Part shown: positions 45,612-58,375 of the stretch, piece by piece
Numbering within the stretch: the first letter of the stretch is position 1
How the letters are laid out: each line of letters opens with the position of its first letter
Source: Epiperipatus broadwayi
Taxonomy: Eukaryota; Onychophora; Udeonychophora; Euonychophora; Peripatidae
Length of the DNA stretch: 64,000 bases
NCBI GenBank assembly: GCA_028023455.1
Contig: JAQFVV010000277.1
Location: 744,001 to 808,000 of the forward strand
Reading direction: 5' to 3'
Position numbers and translations under genes: made by a program
Notes under the pieces: generated by a model
What the model saw: only the letters and a program-made list of their open reading frames with translations
The model's database searches: none
Told to the model about the DNA's origin: nothing

Positions 45612-46930
45612 TTGTTTAATCATTAATTGAAACTCAATAATTAGCAAACTAATTGATCTCTAATTTGTGTAAATTTATCTGATCAGAAAGAATTTGGTTT
45701 TATTAGAAATCTGTATTTTCAACTGAATAGATAATAAATTTGATCAAATTGTAACTAAAAATCTAGAAGAGAAGATTAACTAATTAAAAGAATTAGGAAA
45801 ACTAATTAATAGGATACTTAGACAATGGATGAAAAAGGTATAAAAGCTACAAATGTCCTACTGTTTTATTTGTATTCTTCTGACAAGTTTTGCTGTGAGA
45901 AGTCTATAAAATTTGCTTGAGTTTTGCTGCAAATTTTCTTGAGTTTTATTACAGTTAAGTCAGTAATACACCATTAATCATTGATTCTACTGCTGGTTTG
46001 CTATACAAAATTTCCCAATCATTGATCAGTAATGTATAGCAATATTCAAGGACATCTAAACATTACCATGCATTGCTGAGCCACAGAGGAGTTTTCCCAG
46101 TTTCTTTGATATGTGATGCCTGATATATAGTAAAAACCTTTGTCTACCATTGCTGAGATCCATGCCTGTAAATGTAGATGTTATTGAAAACAAAAATAAG
46201 ATATATGCCAACCTGGACTAGAGGAGTAAACAGCTGCCAAAAAGCTAGGAATATCATAAATGAACTTATTACCTTTGATGAGAAGAGGGATGAACACTCC
46301 AAAAATGAAGAAACAAAAAATTTAGGTAAATATAAAATACCAAATTCAATGTCTAGACAAACTGTTATTCTTTTGAAACTTTATAACTAAAAGCAATTGG
46401 ATTGTTTAGCCTATTTTAGAAATGAACTAATCTTTAGCAAAGAAGCCGTAATTCATTTATTTCACTTTTGTTTGCTTATTAATTACTATGTAATAATATT
46501 AAGTAAATTTAAAGTTAATTATATATGTACATTATAAATATTACTTGTTATGATAGTCTGCTTTAAACCAGTTTCTTTCTCTTTGCACTTTCTGGGTAGA
46601 ATCAAACCATGGAAACATTTAAAACTTTTTTTGAAGATATTCTAATCAGTCTTGACTAGAAAGCACCCAGGAATCATTCTAATACAAATAGAAATATCCA
46701 TAGAAGTGAGGTTTGCTTTCTGCAGCTATGGAGGGGGGTGAGTTCAGTCTAGGAATGTGACTATTTTGTAAGTTTGTACCCTCTCAGTCTGACCATTGGT
46801 ATGGATAGTAGGTAAAAATACTATCCATATTTAACTTCTCTGCTTGAAATAATGAAATCTAATAATAATTTGTAAATTCAATTTAATTCAAATGATATGA
46901 TATTATTTTGTTATATATGTTCCATTTGTC
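45612..46930 (+). repeat. Probable 3' LTR (R5 right copy)
   Basis: Direct repeat of 34347-35719, same orientation, with the same block order. Similarity fades near 46930 at ttccattt, equivalent to the end just before the candidate primer-binding site of the left copy. A 70-codon open stretch (46178-46390) lies in sequence shared with the left copy, where it is interrupted, so it is unlikely to be a gene. No clear polypurine tract was found directly upstream, which weakens the LTR interpretation. Confidence 0.55.
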
Positions 46931-48574
46931 TTTGTGATTTTTATCTTCTTGTTTTTATGTTTAAAATAGTAAAAATATTACAGGATATTAATACAATCTT
47001 TCTTTTATTTTAAAAATAAATAGATATATGAAAGCATTTAACTTTTAAGAAAAATAAATATTTAAAATATATTTCATTTTATTTGTTTATTTATTTGTAA
47101 TATTTGCATTTCTGAAATTATTTTATGATTTTTTTGTTTTGTTTTCTGTTAAATATTCTGATAAAAATGTTTAAGTTATTTGTATGATTTCAACTGTTTA
47201 AATTCCTTTAATTTAATAACATTTTTTGCTTTATATATATAAAGATAATAAATAATGACAATAATTATTTAACAACAAATATTCCAATCCTTTATAATAC
47301 AGTTTGTTTAATATTCTTTCTCAATTAGTTTTTTCAAATTTTGTACACATGCTTAACTATTTCATTATTATTGCTAGATGGCTCTGAATATCTAACAGAT
47401 CTTATGGAATTGATTTCAGTCTAGCAACCAATAATTTATCATTTATAGATTATTAGTTTTAAAACTCACTTATTTTAATATCTAAACCAGCACTGCTTCT
47501 AATTTCACTACTGCTATATCCCAGAAGAAGAAAAGGGACTTATTTCATTATGTTTAATATTCTCTTCCTTGCAGATATATAGAAACATTGTATATAACAA
47601 AAAACAATAACAACAGTAAAGATTCAAATCTTGTTTTCTAAACAAAGTTACATAAATATTCTTTCATATAGTTATATATTTTAATAGTTTTAATAGGCCA
47701 TTAAACAAATTATCACTAGTAAATATATATTGCTGAGAATATAAATCTATTCCTATAATAATTGTATGGACTCATTGTAATTATTAAAATTTCATCTGAT
47801 TTCTTATTTCATATTATAAGTTTATTTGATTAATGTTATAAAAATCACTGCTAATTTCATTATTTTTGAGTGTCAGTGTTTGATTTATAAACACTGTAGA
47901 TGCCAAACATAATTTGATATATTTATGGGGATAAATTGAAAATAATGTTATTTTTTATTATTAAAGAGGCACTGAATAATTAGAAAATTTGAGCCTTATA
48001 TGAATATGGATTCAGGTACAAAAATATTAATGGTTTAATAATTTAAAGCATATTAATAGATATTAAATTATATTAATAATAAGACATTAAATAAAATGAT
48101 AATAGTTAAAAAATAAAATACATGTATTTTTTATATTATATATAAAAAAGCAAGCAATGTGTGTTTATACAAGTAAATATAGAGGGAGTAATAAAACAAA
48201 ATTGGAAATTTTTTTTCGTTAACAGTTTTTAAATATTAGAAGATCAATAAATTTTATTTATTCAATTATTTATTTATTATAGTATAGGCAAACAATTTAT
48301 TATCTTTCAGTTAAAATAGAAAGATATGAAAATATTTAAAAGTAATATTTTAAAATAATAATAATGTTCAATATATTAATATATTTAAAAAATAGATTAT
48401 AAGTTGATTACTTAAAATTAATTAGAAATAAATATTTAATCACAGTTAATTTAATATAAATATATAGAACTATCAGTTTAAATTAAACTAAAAAATTTGT
48501 GAGATTTTAATATGTATAAAATTATTGTTTGTATTATTTTATTTAGTATATATAATTTAATTGTCACAAAATAT
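46931..48574. other. Extremely A/T-rich DNA without a gene
   Basis: Mostly A/T runs and short TTA/ATT repeats; no coding, RNA or repeat feature that I can support. Confidence 0.6.
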
Positions 48575-48900
48575 TTATATTGTAACCGGACCATCATACA
48601 ACCCCTTTATTACCTCGGTTGTAACAATTTCCTGATGAGCATGTTGCAGGAAGGAACTATCAATTGGCATTCCCCAATGCAGATGTTATCCCACTCTACA
48701 ACAACATTTCCTGCTCATCAGAGGATGTAGCACCGTAGAGACTGGAAGCATCTAGACATTTCTGTGTTTGGTTTTCCAAATGGCGCCACTAGAGTTCCAA
48801 CTCACTACAACCTGACTCACCTAGGTCTAGTTATGCCAGACATAGCTCAGGAGGCATGAGATTCTCATGAACAAGTGCAATGAATGATAAGTGATGCAAT
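48575..48900. repeat. Short repeat with inverted CTGATGAGCA blocks
   Basis: This stretch is less A/T-rich than its surroundings. tttcctgatgagcatg (near 48627) and atttcctgctcatcagagg (near 48705) face each other. The downstream part (ggcgccactagagttccaac) has no assignable family. Hammerhead pairing was tested by eye and not found. Confidence 0.5.
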
Positions 48901-48984
48901 AAAAAAATAGAATTGAACAACTGGATAACTGAAATTAATTTTAAGTAACAACAATTTTATTTAACAATAGGTTTAATTATATGT

Positions 48985-50290
48985 CCATCAAACAAAATAT
49001 TTCATTGACAGTCCCTTGAATCTCTTTGGCCTACTTCCAATAACATTTTTATATGACTTAAAGAGTGTAATTTGTTGAGAGTATAATAAAGTCCTTCTTT
49101 CAATAGTTCTTTAACAATTTACATCTTTAATCATTTAGTTAATTCACAGAGAGGAGTGCGATATATGAAGACAACAGAGATAATAATGAAGACAACTGAT
49201 AGCATTTAATTCAGAGTTCCACTTAATTCAAACAAATATTTCATTTATGGTCCATTGTGTTTCTTTGGTATACTTCCAATAATAGCACTTAAAGAATGTA
49301 ATTTGTTGTATAATAAAGTTCTTCTTTCAATAGTTTTTTAATATCCATGTGATGACTCATTTTCAGTTCATTTATGAAAAGGTTAGAAGCAGTTTATAGA
49401 TCAATAATTCATTTACAAGTCATTCTAATAAAGTTCATCCTTCATTTCAAATGAAGGCTCATTTTGATTTATCTTGGGTAAAGAATTCAAAGAGTAAATG
49501 TGCATTTATATGCATAAGTTTCATTATTTTCTTCACATAAAATCAATATGCAGGTAAGCATTTGTAATCCATATAGTATTTCATATTTTTTTTAATTTAT
49601 CACATCAGGTAATGTAAACAATTCAGGGTTTGTGGACTATTCATAATCCAGTCAAGTATAATGTGCATTTATATGCATAAGTTTCATTATTTTATTTATA
49701 TACCATTGAGATGCATGTAAGCATTTGTAATTTAGTTATTCTAATATATAGTATAAATATTGTTATTTGGTCTGCCACAGATGTATATTTCTATCTATAA
49801 ATTGATCAGCAGTTGCATTTATTTATTAGTCAGTTAGAGTTATATGTAATAGCTCAGTATTTCTGACTCTTCTAGGTATGTTTATTTGTATATCAGTAAT
49901 ATAAATTGTTATAAGTATTTGTTTTTAGTTTTTTTTTTAAATCTAGATGCTTCTGCATATAAGAAGTTAATCATTTATGATTTGCCTCATTAAAAATGCC
50001 TTTTGATTATAGATATTTTTAATATTTATAATTTATCATTAATAAAATGTATTTTCACATAATTTATTTTAAGAAAGTTGTTTGTTTTGTTTTTTAATTC
50101 TTATAAACACATATAAATATTGAATAAAATACCTTTTGATTATTGACATTTAAGACATCTAGCATTTACAATTTATTATTAATAAACCTATTTTTACATA
50201 GCTATTTTTATTCATAATTTTTTTTCTTTTCTAAAAAAGCCGTTTCGTTTGTCTTTTATAAACACATACAAATATTACATATTTTATAAA
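48985..50290. repeat. Three short imperfect tandem duplications
   Basis: 48985-49140 and 49235-49345 share acttccaataacat, taatttgttg and aaagtccttctttcaatag. 49495-49560 and 49660-49735 share atgtgcatttatatgcataa and gtaagcatttgtaat. 49985-50135 and 50125-50290 share accttttgattat, aatttattattaataaa and ataaacacata. These look like independent local duplications in A/T-rich DNA. Confidence 0.65.
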
Positions 50291-50504
50291 ATTGTTACCT
50301 TTTTTTATATCCAGTCTGTTCCATCAAAAAGGGGTCATTTTATTTAAGCTGAATGGCACTATTCCCTTTCATGATGATCACCCAGGAAAATCTTGGAGAA
50401 CCATGGCTCTGGATGAAGAGAAGAAGCTGTCACCTATTAGCCTTCCATCATTATGACTTCTTTATTAAGATTTTTTTTTTCATCATCAACAATGGTTCTT
50501 TAAC

Positions 50505-50640
50505 TGCTCTTAAAATCTTTTTAAAAAAGATCTCTTTAAAATCTTTTTAAAATCTCTTAAAATCTTTTTGAAATCTCTTTGAAATCTTTTTAAAAATCCT
50601 CTTTAAAAATCTTCTTTAAAATCTACTTTAAAAATCTGGC
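50505..50640. repeat. Imperfect AAATCTTTTT array
   Basis: About a dozen variants of aaatctttttaaaatctctt in succession; a low-complexity expansion. Confidence 0.8.
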
Positions 50641-51477
50641 CTGAACTTCCAACTCATCTATTTATATTCTGATCCCTGGATTGATTAAGCAGCATTGCCC
50701 ACTGTATCTTATTTGTTCCACAGCTTTTATTTAAGCCCGAGTGCTTTTTTCTTTTTAAGGATTGGACAATACTTTTCACAGGGTAGATAATGAATCACAA
50801 GGATTAAGCCATGTTTTCCAATTTAATAAGACTGCCTCAAGTGATTATCACACTTTATATGACAATATCGTCCCAAAAATTTAATATTTTAATAAATGCC
50901 AGCTTTTATTTATATTGTGATTTAAAATTACAATAATGATTTTCTTTCTTAGATTGACGAATCTTAATAAAGGAAGATTTGTACTTTTTTTTAATTGCAG
51001 ATTTAAACGTATTTGTTGTCTTTTTTTTTTTGTTTAATTTGACCAAATTATCTTTCTTTTTTTTCATTGCTGTCAATTTTCATGATTCCTTTGTTTCTTT
51101 AAATTTTTAGTTTTCCTTAACCATTTTTATCTTTTTTTAATGACAAATCATGCTAGTTTTTTTAAATGGGGGGGATCTTTTGAATACATACATGGAACAG
51201 TATATCCGTTTCAATATTTATGAATATATTGTATATAGTATGGCTCTGATGAAGATTACCAAACAGTAGGTGAAAGTGTGAGCTCTTTGCAAATATAAAA
51301 AATAAATTGTTGCATTATATAAAATGCATAAGAGAAATAATTTCATTATTCATATTGGTAACATTTATATGTGTTTATTACTATACATAGAATTAAGGTT
51401 GCATATCAAAAGTATAGACATAACTGCACATTCTTCTGTATATACTTGTATAATATACATTCTTGTGTGTAGAATGA
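50641..51477. other. No recognisable gene; one repeat end
   Basis: Poly-T-rich sequence. At 51245-51310, tctgatgaagattaccaaac, followed by gtgaaagtgtgagctctttgc and an A-rich tail, resembles the 3' end of another dispersed repeat, but only one copy is in the window. Confidence 0.45.
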
Positions 51478-52465
51478 ATTATTTGTCTTTATATATTGGA
51501 CTATTTCCATTATCTAATATTGAGGAGTGAATGTCTTTAGAAAAATTTTATTTTATTTAAATTTTCAAAGTATATTCAACTGTTAATAATAGCATAAAGG
51601 TTAATATATGTACAATGTTTCAAGAGGTATCATTCTATCTTTTTCAGGTGTTGCTGGCCTGACCAGTAACAGTATTAGCATGGGAATCGAACTTGCACCC
51701 TTAAGTTCTTGAATATTGACTTTTAAGGTAAAGCTCTAACCAACTGAGCCATTCTGCCAAAAGCAATAGTCTGTAGAAATTTCATATACTTATCTCTGAG
51801 ATTCCTCCTGATTTCTCCACTTTTTCCTAAGAGCAAAGTTGATTATGTATAATCGCACTAGGTTGATTTATGGAGTTATTGACCATTGTCATGTGAACAG
51901 CTTCTTTGAATTTTTTTTTGTACCTTTTCCCCTCTAACCAATATTTATGTATTTCCCAATTGAACATATATTGATTATTATATACATCATCTGCTATCTA
52001 AGACAGATCTGTTTTTTCTATTCTAATCAACAGTTTGTGCTCTTGCAATCACTTTTCAATGGGGTTGACTTTGCCCTTAGGAAAAAGTGGAGAAATCAGG
52101 AGAAACACCATAGATAAGTATATGAAATTTCTACTGACTGTTGCCTTTGGCAGAATGGATCATTTAGTTAGAGCATTACCTTAAAAACAATTCAGTATAC
52201 AAAAATCTAAGAGTCCAGGTTTAATTCTCATGCTACTACTGTCACTGGTTAGTCCAGAAACACCCTGAAGAAGAGAGGAGAATAATAGCTCTCGAAATAT
52301 TGTACATATACTTACCTATATGCTATTACTAACAGATGAATGTATTTTGAAAATTTAAATAAAGTTAACATTTTCTATAGAAATTCAATACTCAATACTA
52401 GATGATGGACATAGTTGAATATATAAATACAACTAAAATACTATTACCACAAACCTGCAGCAGAA
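51478..52465. mobile_element. Inverted dimer of a tRNA-derived unit, family D copy 4
   Basis: The most complete copy. Left arm (minus orientation, about 51478-51840) and right arm (plus, about 52070-52465) each read leader (aggaaaaagtggagaaatca), tRNA-like head (ggcagaatggatcatttagt, then ggtttaattctc), gaagaagagaggagaata-type block, taaataaagttaa, and a tail to acaactaaaatactattacc. About 230 bp of unique spacer separates the arms. No protein-coding capacity. Pol III A- and B-box-like sequences suggest a SINE origin for each half. Confidence 0.83.
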
Positions 52466-52619
52466 CAAATTATGTTTGATTCATTGAAAAATTAACTGAC
52501 TTGTTCATTATTTAAGAGATGCAATTCCAGGGACCTTTACGTCTTGGGTTTTTTTACTCTTTCTCTGAACTAAATGGCAAAATGTCTAAAATAACCAAAT
52601 AATTTGTTGCTCAGGAGGT

Positions 52620-52725
52620 AATGTGGTATCCAAACACAGGAAGTGGAATTTGATCCAAATATGTCTAGCTTTTGGGTCTACTTAATATGCTAAACTGCTC
52701 AGGGCATTTGAATAGAGCTATGTGT
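52620..52725 (-). repeat. tRNA-like SINE relic
   Basis: On the minus strand, TGAGCAGTTTAGCATATTAA is A-box-like and GGATCAAATTCC is B-box-like. A related relic lies near 10435-10500. Confidence 0.5.
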
Positions 52726-52835
52726 CTTGAAAATCATATGATCACTCAAGCAACTTGCTCATAAAAATATTTTCATGTTTTATATTTTTTATTTGTGCTT
52801 ATATATATCTCTCTAATACATACATATATATATAT

Positions 52836-55800
52836 AGTATGTATATGACTCATTTCAAACACAGATATATTATTTAATTAAGAAAAAAAAATTCTTTTAT
52901 ATATATAGATTTATGTGTGTATATATTATTATATAGTCTATATAAATAGTTAATGAATAAGCAGTTGTAAAGAGAGATGGTAATAATATTTAATATTGAT
53001 TTATTATATTTTCTTATTAAATAATGTGTTAACTTATTTAACATTAATTTTTTTATTAAAATAAAGTAGATCAGAAAGAAAGTGTAAAATAAGGTGATCA
53101 GATTAGTAGATTAGGAGATAAAAAGAAATGTGCATGTGCAAAAAAGTGTGGAAGAATCAAAACGTCTGTATAAACACCAAAACACTTTTACACCTATTTC
53201 TAATGACTATAGACCAGTGGTCTTCAACCTTTTCACACCTGCAGATCAGTAAAAATAAGGATAAATTTCGCAGACCGGAAAAAATAAGGATAAGGTTTCA
53301 TGGACCAGCAGAAGTCTATAGATAAATTTTCTTAAAGATGTAAACAGCTTAGCCTTAGATTAAGTTATATATATATGGAGTTTGTATAATAAAAAACTTT
53401 TTTTTTTTAATTTTGAATTTTTTTAGAAAAGTAATAAAAAATTTAATTCTATCTCCCCCCCCCCCCTCATAAACATCTGTGATAACTAGAAAAACAAATT
53501 AATTTATGTATGACTGATTAGATTTTGTTCTGTTTCTTTTTTTTTAATCAGGTAAAAGTGCGAAGAAAAAAATAAATAAAAATTGTTTATATTAATTAAA
53601 AGTTTAAAGTCTTATTATTTTGTTATTAAAACTTTCTTGCCAGTATCGTGGACCAGCAAAAAACTTCTACGGCCCGGTACCGGGCTGCGGATCAGTGGTT
53701 GAAAGACCACTGCTATAGATTGTCAGCTTTATTGTTTGGGTTATCTCTGTCTAAGATTATTTTTATAAAAGGGGTGCTTTGATGTAATAAAAGGTGATTA
53801 ATAATTTTCTTGTAAAATCGTGATAGAACAGCTTGTCAAACTCTGATTTTTTTATCTTGATTTCAAGATAAGGTTTCAGGTGGTTCTTTTCTTTGATTAA
53901 AATTCGCAATATAAACAAAGGAAACAATATTTAGTGATCAGTCAGTTTTTTTTTTTAATTTTGGGAAAAGAGAGTGAGCAATCTGATTTTTTTTTCACTC
54001 TTTAAAAAAAAAAATTGAGGAAGAAAAAAATGACTCACATTTTAAGGTCAGTATAGACAAAGATGTGTGTATATGTAAGCAATTCCCAGCAAGATTAAGA
54101 TAAAGAAGGAAAAAATGGAACAAAATTGAATTTCTTGGAAGAAGTTATTAACAATTCTATGAAATGATATTAATATATTTTGCTGTGTATAATACAATGA
54201 ATTTGCATTGCTAAAACCATTGTTTCTGCTTCCTGAAATCCCCATCATGGGTTAGCTCACTGATCTGTCTATGGATTCATATACCAATCAAATAATAACC
54301 AACAAAATGATAGAGTTTGAAGCCAACCACACAAGCTATATGAAATGCTTCTTTTCAGGCTCCTGGCCTATTTTAGGCTCATTACCTTTGGATGGATGGA
54401 GAAGGGGAAGGAAGAGGAAAAGAAAATGTATAAAAGCCATATATAGCCAAGTTTGAAGAAGCTATGAATCGAATTTTTGTTAGAATTTTCCTCATAGTCA
54501 TCTAAAGTGTCTAAAATGATTTTTTTTTGAAATGGTAGAGACAAGCAAATCCACCAGTTCATACTTATCTAAAAGTATTTGAAATAACTCTTTTTGAAAT
54601 GGTAGAAGCAGGCCAGTCAATGAATTCAGCGTTATCAAAAGTATCAATAATAAATAATTTTAAAATTGAAGAAATAAGCAGGTCAATTAATTCATGTTTA
54701 TCTTAAAAGTATCTGCAAGAACTTTCTTTTTTGTAAATGGAGCAAAGACAAGCAGTCTGAAAATTCAAACTCGGGACATTTATAAGAAGTGAAAGTAATC
54801 GGGTAACTATGAACTTTCGTTAACAGATTTTTTTTATTCTTACTTATTAAAAGTAAACCTTAATTTATTGTTCAAAGCATTTTCTTTTCTTTGATACAGA
54901 AACACTAAAGGCTTGTTTATCGATAGTTATTCTCAATATCACATAACATAACACAAACACAGTTTAAATCTTTAAACTTAAATTTTCATTATTTTTTTTT
55001 ATTATATTATATATTGTAATATTGAAATGTTTTTTTTTTTTTATTCTTCATTTGTTATGATAATGAGCAACCTATAAATATATGCATTTATAATGTTTGT
55101 TTTTTTATCTTGTTGCATATTAAAATTGATATAATGTATTTTATTTTCTTTTGCTGAAGGTTGCAAAAATATTTTTTATATATGTGATTTATGTATTAAT
55201 CTCTAATATAAAGGAACACATTTTAGAAATATATGTTGACGTATCACAGGGTGTGTGCATGTGTAACTGCTTATACAAATATGTCAAAAGAATAGGTTAT
55301 ACATAATTAGTTGAAATATGGTAAATTATAAAGCAAGGCTTACATATGAATGGAAGTGAAATAAAACACGGGTTACATATGAAATTTATTTTTATGATAT
55401 AATAAGTTAGGAAAGTCTTAAGTAAGTATTCCATGAAATATATTTTTTTTTTAATGTCATTTTAAGCCAGCTTATTTTAAAATATCTAAAATGACAAACT
55501 TGTATATTAAATTTATTTGGTTGTGCTTATATAAATTTTTGTATTAGTTTTGTATTGAATTAATGTAATAATAAGCCATTCATCTAATTAGTAAATTTGA
55601 TTTTAAAGAAAGAAAGAGTAATAGTATTAATAAAAATATAATTATATATCTTAATTAGTTTCGAGTTGTTATTAAAAATATTGTTGTGTTTTTCTTGTCT
55701 TAATTCTATCATTTTAATTCATCATCATCGCTCACAGATATTAAGAATCATCATTCGTAAGTATTGAGCAATCACTTGCAAATATTAAGCACTCGCAAAA

Positions 55801-57550
55801 TGTTAAGTAAACTAGAATGTTGATTTACCTTTAAGTATTTAGGGATTAAGCTTGATAATAACCAAATTTTAATAATGATAGTTCAACAATAGAAATCTAA
55901 AATTATGTTGTGTCCATGAGTTTTGATCATCCTCATCAAAGATGGATATATTATTGATTAAAATACTGTTTCAAATAATACTATACATGAGTTATGATCG
56001 CCATCATCATTAATAAATTATAATCATTAAATCTAATGTTTAACATAATTAATATATTTAGTAAATAAGGATATGTAGAAAGTTGAATATCATGCATAGA
56101 GATTCGTGATGATCAGTAATCATCACTAGTATTATTAAATCCTAGTTTTAACTATAAAAGTATGTTAGTAAATAACTATAAACTTATATAAATGCTAGTG
56201 AATGTAATAGTTAAATCCCATTGTGACAAAGGATGATTTTAAAAAGTGCTTATGAGTTTATAAAGATAAATTTATTGTTGTAAATTTATTAATAAGCTAT
56301 GGCTGGTATCATCATCACTATTATTATCATTATTATTATGATATCATCATCATCATTATTATTATCATCATCATTATTACCTTTATATTGTGATAAATAA
56401 TCTAGTTAAATGGCCATCAATATCAATAATGGTCTTCAAGATGGTTGTTTAGAATCCATTAATAGGATTATAGTTGTCTGTTCATCAATATACATAAAAT
56501 GAGCTAGCAATGTCTATAAGAGTCTTGATCTATATAAATTTTTGGTGATATGGGGATCTTATGATTTTATTGACATGAGTAAAATATAAGAGTGTCATTT
56601 TTTTTCATTAGTCATCCAAGTCATGTGTGATAAAAATGTACCAAATGAGTTTGAACTCAGTACACTCTAAACAGATATCTAGATTTAAAACAATCTAGTG
56701 GCGCTCGTGGAAAAACACATGTATTAGCTAAACTGAATAAAGAGTGATTTAATCCATTTCCAACTTCATCATATTAACTTTATATGATTTTTTTTTATAA
56801 GTTGTCATGAATAGCACCAGTGTGTGTGCATATGACCATGAATGGTCTTATATAGTTGGAAAGAAGAATAGGAAGGATTCTTTGTTAAAAGAACCTAGTA
56901 TGGGGGATAAGCATAATGTACTCCAGGAATCTCACCGTGGGTAATTTTACAGCTGCTATATTTAATATTATTTTATTTGATGACAATGGCCAGTGTGTTT
57001 TATTGTTCAAATGACTCCCCAATATCTAAATATCATTAAATCTTTAATGATGATAGTTTTAATTTTCATTGTTGTTATTTTAATTATTGAGAAATGAGAT
57101 AATTTATTTTTCATTATTAGCGTGACAGAATTAATGTTTGAGATAGTTGCAATCGCGCTATAATGTTATATTTAATTAATTAGAAATAGACACCCAGATA
57201 AAGCATGATATGCATATATTCTTATTTATATGTTAGCATCATCCTTACTTAATTATAAATTGTATTTTAGCTAACACAGTGAATTCATTTCTCATCTAAT
57301 TTACTCGGTTACAAATGATGAACCGCTGGAGCATATCATTATCCTGTTTAGTGTTTAGTTATTAATTGTAGCAACTATCATTTTATCACTCATCTATATA
57401 TTAAACGGTTACAAAACAAGAGCTTTTTTCATCATTACATTATTTTGTATACTGTGACAAAATTTTTTTTACTGTTACAAATGGCACAGATTATATAAGC
57501 ATATGTTAATAATGGATCATTTTCTATCAATATATTTTTATTTCTGTTAC
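52836..57550 (+). repeat. 5' LTR (about 4.2 kb) of a large LTR element
   Basis: Matches 60178-64000 almost base for base (a few differences per hundred by eye) in the same orientation, starting (t/a)gtatgtatatgactcatt. Its right end is placed at 57550 because a tRNA-Lys-like primer-binding site follows. Length is 4715 bp including a 506-bp hAT insertion with its duplication, so about 4.2 kb originally. It contains no credible gene; the conserved small open stretches at 54048-54248 and 54271-54456 recur in the other LTR only because the LTRs are copies. CATCAT/ATTATT-rich stretches occur near 55730 and 56310-56380. If the copies do not end together beyond the window, a tandem duplication of about 6.8 kb is the alternative. 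Confidence 0.68.
53215..53712. mobile_element. 498-bp non-autonomous hAT element
   Basis: Terminal inverted repeats CAGTGGTCTTCAACC and GGTTGAAAGACCACTG, flanked by 8-bp duplications ctatagac (53207-53214) and ctatagat (53713-53720). The homologous position of the other LTR (near 60549) has a single ctatagat and no insert. TIR form and 8-bp target duplication are diagnostic of the hAT superfamily. Inside, no transposase is encoded; near the right end, gcccggtaccgggc is a palindrome. Confidence 0.93.
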
Positions 57551-57575
57551 AAATGTCGCACCAACTAGGGCTCGA
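57551..57575 (+). other. Candidate primer-binding site (tRNA-Lys type)
   Basis: TGTCGCACCAACTAGGGCTC, followed by GAAAT, resembles the tRNA-Lys primer-binding consensus TGGCGCCCAACGTGGGGCTC followed by GAA, with small changes. It marks the probable end of the 5' LTR. A shorter look-alike (gttacaaatggcacag) occurs at 57473. Confidence 0.5.
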
Positions 57576-58186
57576 AATAAGCCAAATAGAGCTTGAAATA
57601 GACCCCATACCTGCGAGATGTGTAGTATATAATGATGACTGATGTATAGTTTAAAATAATAGAAAAAAAAAAATTTTTTTTGTGTAATTTTTTTTGTTAT
57701 TATATACAAATATTTTGGCCTTATGATGATGATTACTGTTATTGCATTTTTGATGATGATAAATGAATACAGCCATTAAACAGCTTAGTTTCAATTTTTA
57801 AATATAAAGATATCACAACTTATAATAAGAGTAAAAGTTAATAGCACTGTTTTTTAAATATTTTGATTGTCAGTGAAATATAGTATTGCTGCTAGATAAG
57901 CATAGAAATATTAATAGCCTTGAATTGTAGAATAATAGTTTTGTTCATATTTGAAAGGTTTGTGTTATAGAAAATCTATGATTTTGGAGGTTGGATTGGA
58001 TATTTGATTGTTGGTGTTTGGTTGGTTGTGTTACAATTTTGGTGATGGATGAAGAATATTTGTCATTGCCTTGAGGATGTGATGTATTCATGCCACTGGT
58101 GATTGATTTATCTCATTCACTGCTCCAACCCAGATTATAATATCAGTTATTATTTATCATGAAGCAGTTGACAGAAGACCTGCCAT
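57576..58186. other. Internal leader of the LTR element
   Basis: Between the candidate primer-binding site and the minisatellite; no open frame or recognised signal. Confidence 0.5.
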
Positions 58187-58375
58187 GATTTCGCCTCTAA
58201 GACTCCAGAGAGAGCAAGGCATAGTTTTTCTGATACATAATATTTCGCCTCTAAGACTCCAGAGAGAGCAAGGCATTATTTTCTTTACTGATATATAATA
58301 CTTGCCTCTAAGACTTTAAAGATAAGCAAGGCAGTATTTTATGAAAAAAGCCCATAAGACTTGGAAGTAAGCAGG
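58187..58375. repeat. Minisatellite, about 57-bp units, 3.5 copies
   Basis: tttcgcctctaagactccag, then agagagcaaggcat, occurs at 58190 and 58245; a diverged third copy starts near 58305 (tgcctctaagacttt, then agcaaggcag) and a partial fourth near 58350. It lies in the untranslated leader upstream of the gag-like frame. Confidence 0.85.

Noticed and set aside
48620-48725. CTGATGAGCA blocks as hammerheads
   Set aside because: No GAAAC at the right distance and no pairing flanks.
51245-51310. ctgatgaagattacc with gtgaaagtgtg as a hammerhead
   Set aside because: No U-H cleavage site with pairing helix I; a single copy only.
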